64,000 nt of DNA, taken from NCBI GenBank assembly GCA_016706225.1, contig JADJKB010000025.1:62001-126000 (forward strand), read 5' to 3'. A program made the position numbers and the translations under genes. Positions 59,238 through 64,000 of this stretch are shown one piece after another (within the stretch, counting starts at the first letter, position 1; each line of letters begins with the position of its first letter). This stretch comes from Myxococcales bacterium. GTDB taxonomy: Bacteria > Myxococcota_A > Polyangia > Polyangiales > Polyangiaceae. Under the pieces are notes generated by a model. It was not told the DNA's origin. It searched no databases and saw nothing but the letters and a program-made list of their open reading frames with translations.

Positions 59238-60590
59238 TCAGCGGAGCCCGCTCCGGCGCAGCAGCCGATGGAAGTGCACGCGACCGATGCCAGAGGCGCG
59301 TGCCGCAGCGGAGACGTTGTCGCCGTGCGCGGCGAGCTGAGCGGAGAGGTACTTGCGCTCGAGCTCGGTCAGCGCGCGATTGCGAGCTTCCTCATAGGGC
59401 ACGCTGATGTCGACGACGCCCAGATTCGTCACGCTGGGCTCCGTTGGCAGTCCCGGCTGGTCGAGCACGATGCTGCGCTCGATGGAGTTCTTCAGCTCGC
59501 GCACGTTACCGGGCCAGGCCGATCGCGATAGGGCGGACAGGTAGTCGACGCGGGTCAACCGCTCTGACACCTCCGGGCTCGCGCCGAACGACTGCAGAAA
59601 ACGCCGCACCAGGAGCGGGATGTCCTCCGGCCGCTCACGCAGCGCTGGCAGCCGCACTCGCACCACCGCCAGTCGGTAGTAGAGGTCCTCGCGAAACTGA
59701 CCGCTGTTGACCATGGCACGCAGGTCGCGGTTCGTCGCCGCGATGACGCGCTGGTCCACGGCTCGCGGCTGATTCGATCCCAAGCGGGTGATCTGCTTCT
59801 TCTCGAGCACCCGCAGCAGCTTTGGTTGGAGCTCGAGCGGCAACTCGCCGATCTCGTCCAAGAACACCGTTCCACCCGACGCCTCCTCGAACGCGCCGAC
59901 ACGCCGCTGCTCGGCGCCCGTGAACGCGCCGCGCTCGTGACCGAAGAGCTGGCTCTCGAGCAAGTTGGCCGGCACGGCACCACAGTCCACCACGATCAGG
60001 TTCGCGTCGTGGCGGGGGCTCGCCTGGTGGATGCCCTCGGCTGCGACATCTTTGCCGGTCCCCGTCTCGCCTTCGATCAGCACCGTGGCGTCGCTCTGGG
60101 CGACCTTCTCCAGAATAGCGAACACGGCGCGCATGGCCACGCTTGCCCCGATCAGACCGCCAAAGCTGTCCTCGGCGGACTGCGCAATGGAGCTCTCCAG
60201 CTCACCGAGGCTGAAGCTCAGCACGGAGCGCCCTAGCCGAATGGCGCTGCCGTTCTTCAGGTGTGCCTCTACGATCTGCGTGCCGTCCACGAAGGTACCG
60301 TTCAGGCTGCCGAGATCTCGGATCCGCGCGGTCTGCCCGGCGACCGTGATCTCGCAGTGAAAGCGCGACACGGTCGGATCCGAGAGTACGAAGTCGTTCG
60401 AGGGGTGCGAGCCGATCGAGCAACGCTCGGAGGACGACTTCCAGCTGAGGCCGCGCGCGTCACCCTCCGCTACGCCGAGAGTGAAGCTTCGCACCACCGG
60501 CGAAACTGCCCTGAACGGGTCGAGCTCTACCGTACCTTCCGACTCCGCCGGCGCTGCGGGTCTCAGCGTTCGCCGCTCGCCAGCGCCCAT
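59238..60590 (-). CDS. FHA-containing sigma-54 enhancer-binding activator
   Basis: 450 residues. N-terminal FHA domain about 37-125 (SIGSHPSNDFVLSDPTVSRF and GSLNGTFVDG carry the phosphothreonine-binding Arg/Ser/Asn set), the AAA+ domain about 145-375 (Walker A GETGTGKDVAA, GAFTGA, FLDEIGEL) and a C-terminal Fis-type helix-turn-helix (VSAAARASGIGRVHFHRLL). FHA domains read kinase output, so it probably links a Ser/Thr kinase to sigma-54 promoters. The lipoprotein on the other side has such a promoter, and a kinase gene follows. Confidence 0.93.
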   Translation of the reverse strand: MGAGERRTLRPAAPAESEGTVELDPFRAVSPVVRSFTLGVAEGDARGLSWKSSSERCSIGSHPSNDFVLSDPTVSRFHCEITVAGQTARIRDLGSLNGTFVDGTQIVEAHLKNGSAIRLGRSVLSFSLGELESSIAQSAEDSFGGLIGASVAMRAVFAILEKVAQSDATVLIEGETGTGKDVAAEGIHQASPRHDANLIVVDCGAVPANLLESQLFGHERGAFTGAEQRRVGAFEEASGGTVFLDEIGELPLELQPKLLRVLEKKQITRLGSNQPRAVDQRVIAATNRDLRAMVNSGQFREDLYYRLAVVRVRLPALRERPEDIPLLVRRFLQSFGASPEVSERLTRVDYLSALSRSAWPGNVRELKNSIERSIVLDQPGLPTEPSVTNLGVVDISVPYEEARNRALTELERKYLSAQLAAHGDNVSAAARASGIGRVHFHRLLRRSGLR

Positions 60591-60673
60591 CGTGGCGACG
60601 ATACCAGGGCTGTAGCCAGATCGGATACACCGGACGCGCGCGACCGTAGCGTGGTTGGATACAACTCTCCGGG

Positions 60674-60687
60674 TCTTGCACGCAAGA
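60674..60687. promoter_or_regulatory. Perfect inverted repeat, possible activator site
   Basis: TCTTGC-AC-GCAAGA is a perfect 6+6 inverted repeat 30 bases upstream of the -24 element. In the same gap GGATACA occurs at 60623 and again at 60657. Both are candidates for the binding site of the FHA activator; neither is proven. Confidence 0.4.
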
Positions 60688-60715
60688 TCCCGCGAGAAGA
60701 CGCTCCGCGGGGGGT

Positions 60716-60731
60716 TGGCCTGCCCGTTGCA
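60716..60731 (+). promoter_or_regulatory. Predicted sigma-54 promoter for the MopE-like lipoprotein
   Basis: TGGCCTGCCCGTTGCA has GG-N10-GC with a perfect TTGCA half and two changes in the -24 half. GC ends at 60730, 13 bases before ATG 60744, with no ribosome site between them. Confidence 0.6.
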
Positions 60732-60743
60732 GCGTCACTGGAC

Positions 60744-61595
60744 ATGCAACGAACCTCCTCCTCAGGCTCACTCCTCCTCCTACTCTCCACCCTCTGGCTC
60801 GGCGCGTGCTCGGCGGCCGCGGACGATCAGAGCTCGGCCGGCGGTGACGTTCCCGCTGGCAGCGCTGGCTCGGGCGGCAGCGGCGGCAGCCAACTCATGA
60901 CCGGCATCGGCGGCGGCAGCTCGGGCTCGAGCGGCTCGAGCTCGACCGGCGAGGTGTGTACTCCGGGAAATAGCCGGAGCTGCTTCCCTTGGGACGCGAG
61001 CAAAGAAGGACAAGGCGTCTGCCAGGCAGGCACCCAGAATTGCGAAGGCAGCGGCGAGTTCGGCAAGTGGGGGGCGTGCGAGGGCGCGGTCGGACCGGAC
61101 AACGAGATCTGTGACGACGGCGTCGACCAGGACTGCGACGGCGCCGACGCCAGCTGCGGCGCGGGCGGCTCGGCGGGCGCGGGCTCGGCAGGCACAGGTG
61201 GCAGCGCAGGCTGCGTGCCGACTGCAGAGATCTGCGGGAACGGCATCGATGAGGACTGTGACGGCAAGGATCAAGTGTGCAACGACGAGGTGTGCCAGAG
61301 CATCAACTTGTTTGGCGACTGCCTCACGGTTTCGTGCCCAACCACTGCGCCGTACCCGAAATCTTGCAACGTGTTCTTCTCACCCGGCGATGACCGCGGG
61401 TGCGTAGCGAGCACCCCGCTGAGCTCGACGGTGTACTTTCAGGCGGGCGATCAGTGCAACCTGGGCATCGTCACCGGCACGCTGTGCTGCAGCAAGACGC
61501 CGCAGGCAGCGCTGACCCAGCAGTCGTGCCCGATCAACAAGCCGCAGCCGATTCACGCGACCGCGAAGAGCGAGTGCCCGACCGTCAAGAAGTAG
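60744..61595 (+). CDS. MopE-like lipoprotein with paired metal-motif repeats
   Basis: 283 residues. Lipobox LSTLWLGAC; Gly/Ser-rich linker; then two copies of the putative metal-binding repeat (EICDDGVDQDCDGADASC and EICGNGIDEDCDGKDQVC), separated by a Gly-rich spacer. The C-terminal 100 residues have several Cys (VSCPTTAPYPKSCNVFF, GTLCCSKTPQAAL). These repeats occur in many myxobacterial surface proteins. Start ATG 60744 is 13 bases after a sigma-54 element. Confidence 0.8.
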   Translation: MQRTSSSGSLLLLLSTLWLGACSAAADDQSSAGGDVPAGSAGSGGSGGSQLMTGIGGGSSGSSGSSSTGEVCTPGNSRSCFPWDASKEGQGVCQAGTQNCEGSGEFGKWGACEGAVGPDNEICDDGVDQDCDGADASCGAGGSAGAGSAGTGGSAGCVPTAEICGNGIDEDCDGKDQVCNDEVCQSINLFGDCLTVSCPTTAPYPKSCNVFFSPGDDRGCVASTPLSSTVYFQAGDQCNLGIVTGTLCCSKTPQAALTQQSCPINKPQPIHATAKSECPTVKK

Positions 61596-61614
61596 GTACT
61601 CTCCTACCGGCGTC

Positions 61615-63279
61615 ATGCCGGCGGAAGAACCGAGCCCATCGACCGACCTGACGGTCGACGAAGCGCCGACCCTGGCCGACGCCGACGCGCAGCGCACCAT
61701 CGAGGAGGCCGCGCTGCAGAAGGAGAGCCACGCGCACGCCGCGGTGGGCATGCGTTTGACCATCATCGGTGCGCTCGGTTGCGCGGTGCTCTTGCAGCTC
61801 GTCGTGCACAAGCGCCCGGTGCACTGGGTGATCACGGCGCTGCTCTTCGCCATCGCCGGCGTCGCCGCCTACGTCGACGTTTCCGCGCGCGGGGCGAAAC
61901 GCGGTCGTCAGCCGGCGCGCCTGCTGCTCGGGCTGCTGATGGCGCTGGCGGCCTTGCTCGCGACCGCGTACCTCGGGCTGCTCTCGTCCACGTCGCTCTT
62001 GCTCGCGATCATCGTGTGGGCGTTCGCGAGCAACGACCACGCGTTCGAAGCCTGGCTCGTGTACCTCGCGTGTGCGCTCGGATACTTCGCGCTGGTGGCG
62101 CTGTCCTTGACGCACGTCTTGCCGCTGACCGGCTCGGTCTTGGCGCTGCAGAAGGAGAACCTCCGGGCGCTGTTCGGGCTCACCATCTTGCTCGAAGGCC
62201 TGCTCGCGATGGTGTTCTGGCTGGCGTGGACCAGCCGGCGGGCCACGGTGGGTGCGATCAGCTACGTCGCCAAGGCGCGGCTCGAGGTCGAGCGACGGCG
62301 CGCGCTGCTCGACGAGGCCCGCGCGGAGCTGCGGCAGGTGCGCGACGCCGCCCGCCTCGGGCGCTTCTCTGGCCGCACTATCGGCGACTTTCGGGTTGGT
62401 GAGGTGATCGGCCGCGGCGCGATGGGTGAGGTCTACGGCGCCGAGACCAAAACAAACGGCGACGCGGTCGCGCTGAAGGTGCTTCACCCGCACTTGATTG
62501 ACAGCCCGAGTGAGGTCGAGCGCTTCGTGCGCGAGGTGAACATCACTTCGGCGCTGAAGTCTCGCCACGTCGTGCGCGTGCTGGGCGCCGGCACCGCGCC
62601 GGATGGCAGCCCGTATCTCGCCATGGAGCGACTCAGAGGCCGCGATCTGGCCGAGCTGCTTCGCGCCGAGGGCCGCCTGTCACTGCGCGACACGGCCAAG
62701 CTGGTGAGCGAGGTCGCGGACGCTCTCAGCGCGGCCGAGCAAGCGGGCATCGTGCACCGCGACGTGAAGCCACAAAACCTTTTCCTGGTCGAAGGCGAAA
62801 CGCCAGCCTGGAAGGTGCTCGACTTCGGCGTGTCGCGGCTCGTGGAATCGACCAGCTCGCTGACCCAGGGCGCCATCGGCACGCCCGCCTACATGGCACC
62901 GGAGCAGTGCCGTGGCGAGGCGGTGGATCACCGCGCGGATGTGTTTGCGCTCTGCTCGGTGGCCTATCGCGCCCTCACTGGGCGGCCCGCCTTCAGCGGC
63001 CCGGACCAGTACGCGATCTTGTATTCGATCGTGCACGAGCAGCCCGTGAATCCGAGCGAGCTCGGGATGCTGCCCACCGACATCGATCTGGTGCTGGCGC
63101 TCGGTCTGGCGAAAGACCCGGCGGAACGTCTGAAGTCCTCCGCGGAGCTCGCCAAGGCGTTCGCGCGAGCGCAACACAACGCTCTCGATGACGCGCTGCG
63201 CGTGCGTGCTCGCGCCGTGCTCGCGAAGTGCCCGTGGGGCTCGGCACCCGAGCGATTCGAGCCGGCAACAGCGAGCTGA
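61615..63279 (+). CDS. Ser/Thr kinase with N-terminal membrane domain
   Basis: 554 residues. Six hydrophobic helices (about 46-208) form a sensor or anchor; a coiled segment (RRALLDEARAELRQVRDAAR) joins to the kinase domain (about 257-530): RGAMGEVYG loop, VALK lysine, HRDVKPQNLF, VLDFGVSRL, GTPAYMAPEQ. All key residues are intact, so it should be active. It lies 20 bases after the MopE-like lipoprotein gene and near the FHA activator, which could read its phosphorylation. Confidence 0.92.
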   Translation: MPAEEPSPSTDLTVDEAPTLADADAQRTIEEAALQKESHAHAAVGMRLTIIGALGCAVLLQLVVHKRPVHWVITALLFAIAGVAAYVDVSARGAKRGRQPARLLLGLLMALAALLATAYLGLLSSTSLLLAIIVWAFASNDHAFEAWLVYLACALGYFALVALSLTHVLPLTGSVLALQKENLRALFGLTILLEGLLAMVFWLAWTSRRATVGAISYVAKARLEVERRRALLDEARAELRQVRDAARLGRFSGRTIGDFRVGEVIGRGAMGEVYGAETKTNGDAVALKVLHPHLIDSPSEVERFVREVNITSALKSRHVVRVLGAGTAPDGSPYLAMERLRGRDLAELLRAEGRLSLRDTAKLVSEVADALSAAEQAGIVHRDVKPQNLFLVEGETPAWKVLDFGVSRLVESTSSLTQGAIGTPAYMAPEQCRGEAVDHRADVFALCSVAYRALTGRPAFSGPDQYAILYSIVHEQPVNPSELGMLPTDIDLVLALGLAKDPAERLKSSAELAKAFARAQHNALDDALRVRARAVLAKCPWGSAPERFEPATAS

Positions 63280-63356
63280 CGGCTGCCACCGGGAGCATGT
63301 GATGGCTGCCGCTAGGAAATCGTCATTGGGTTCTAAACGCCAATTCCGATCGACGC

Positions 63357-64000
63357 TCAGCGTGTGGGCTCACGCATCAGAAACGACGTCATCACGAAGA
63401 CCTCGGCGGTCTTGCGCGGTCCCGGGGCCTCCGTCAGCGCGCGGTACTGCGCCTTGACCCTGCGCTTCTTGTAGCTGGTGTAGAGCGCTTGCGGACCTTC
63501 GTTGCGGGGGGCCCACGACGGGGGGACCGCCGCGCGAGCCTGCTCCATCGATACCGCGCTCTGCTGCTCCTCTTGCATCCGGTCGCGAAGCGCGCACAGC
63601 TGCTCCCACGACAGGCCGAACAGGAACTCCTCGAAGGCCTGCACCTGCTCGTCGGGCACGTCGCCCACGAAATAGTCGAGAAATCGCGTGTCGCGGCTCT
63701 CGCGCAGGAGCGCGAAATATTCCTGGGTTCCCAGCGTGGTGCCGATGACGGGACGCAGCTTGTTGCGCGCGCTCCAGATGGACTCGAGCACAGGAGCAAA
63801 GTCGTCGATCTCCGCGTGCAGGCGGTCGTCCCAGACCCTGAACAAGGAGCGGGCCGCGGCGACCTTCACCTGCCGCTCCGCTCTCGGGTCGGTGACGATG
63901 GAGATGAACAGCTCCTCGGCGAGCTTCGAATAGATGGACTGCCCGAGCTCGAGCTCGGCCCGCTCGCGCAGCTCGTCGGGGGCCTGCACGGCTTCCAGCC
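63357..64000 (-). CDS. Hypothetical helical protein, N-terminus beyond the window
   Basis: At least 214 residues remain open to the window edge; a GTG at 63989 is a possible start but the frame continues upstream. Helical repeats (VKVAAARSLFRVWDDRLHAE, VQAFEEFLFGLSWEQLCALR) suggest a HEAT-like or all-helical domain, with a basic tail (SYKKRRVKAQYRAL). It is convergent with the kinase. No family recognised. Confidence 0.6.
   Translation of the reverse strand, partial: LEAVQAPDELRERAELELGQSIYSKLAEELFISIVTDPRAERQVKVAAARSLFRVWDDRLHAEIDDFAPVLESIWSARNKLRPVIGTTLGTQEYFALLRESRDTRFLDYFVGDVPDEQVQAFEEFLFGLSWEQLCALRDRMQEEQQSAVSMEQARAAVPPSWAPRNEGPQALYTSYKKRRVKAQYRALTEAPGPRKTAEVFVMTSFLMREPTR

Noticed and set aside
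1..64000. tRNA, rRNA and riboswitch genes
   Set aside because: Reading the intergenic gaps I found no tRNA arm pattern, no rRNA sequence and no riboswitch core; a covariance-model search would be needed to exclude small RNAs.

Overview
The window is GC-rich DNA (roughly two thirds G+C by eye) that looks like a chromosome segment of a myxobacterium, most likely in the Polyangia. Support for this: two proteins carry MYXO-CTERM sorting signals, there are three Hanks-type Ser/Thr kinases and a PP2C phosphatase, two sigma-54 enhancer-binding regulators (one with an FHA domain), an AgmX/PglI-type TonB-like protein, MopE-like metal-motif repeats, and many Gly/Ser-rich lipoproteins. No tRNA, rRNA, CRISPR array, intact transposase or phage module was seen.

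Bases 1-9000 are a stress/energy island. A P-type ATPase tail (1-249) is followed by a minus-strand operon: universal stress protein, HPF-type ribosome hibernation factor, phosphoketolase, HAD phosphatase/mutase, GH130 glycosidase and a leftover proton-ATPase tail. Small accessory genes follow: SHOCT membrane protein, basic protein, OmpA-like lipoprotein. Several are preceded by good sigma-54 type (-24/-12) promoters.

Bases 9000-21200 hold a kinase, an ice-binding (DUF3494) lipoprotein, a PP2C phosphatase, an AsmA-like envelope protein, a PAP2-like membrane protein, a phospholipase C-like/MYXO-CTERM protein fused in frame to a second exported domain, and an ATP/ADP-translocase-like carrier with a long soluble tail.

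Bases 21200-43800 are accessory: a stand-alone EF-Tu barrel protein coupled to a VOC protein, exported proteins and Gly-rich lipoproteins (several with tandem repeats), pseudogenes and a decayed duplicate of a lipoprotein gene, an Omp85-type barrel with a GT39-like transferase, an SDR, an aldo/keto reductase, a polysaccharide flippase and a very large AAA/TPR signalling ATPase.

Bases 43800-55000 hold a monooxygenase-like protein, a kinase with a cyclic-nucleotide-binding domain, and a divergent pair. One arm is a PAS/sigma-54 activator. The other is a seven-gene operon for a Tat-exported molybdopterin oxidoreductase of the polysulfide/thiosulfate reductase type, with its FeS and NrfD/PsrC subunits, a split YeeE/YedE transporter, a rhodanese-like protein without catalytic Cys and a twelve-haem cytochrome c. 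The shared intergenic region carries iterated TGCATC half-sites and a sigma-54 promoter.

Bases 55000-64000 hold SYLF and other exported proteins, an FHA/sigma-54 regulator divergent from a MopE-like lipoprotein with its own sigma-54 promoter, a membrane-anchored kinase, and a gene cut by the window end.

The most unusual signal is positional. At five or six genes (9290, 10768, 17047, 47707, 60744, perhaps 12397) a sigma-54 type promoter ends only 12-14 bases before the start codon. If these promoters are used, the transcripts would be leaderless or nearly so.
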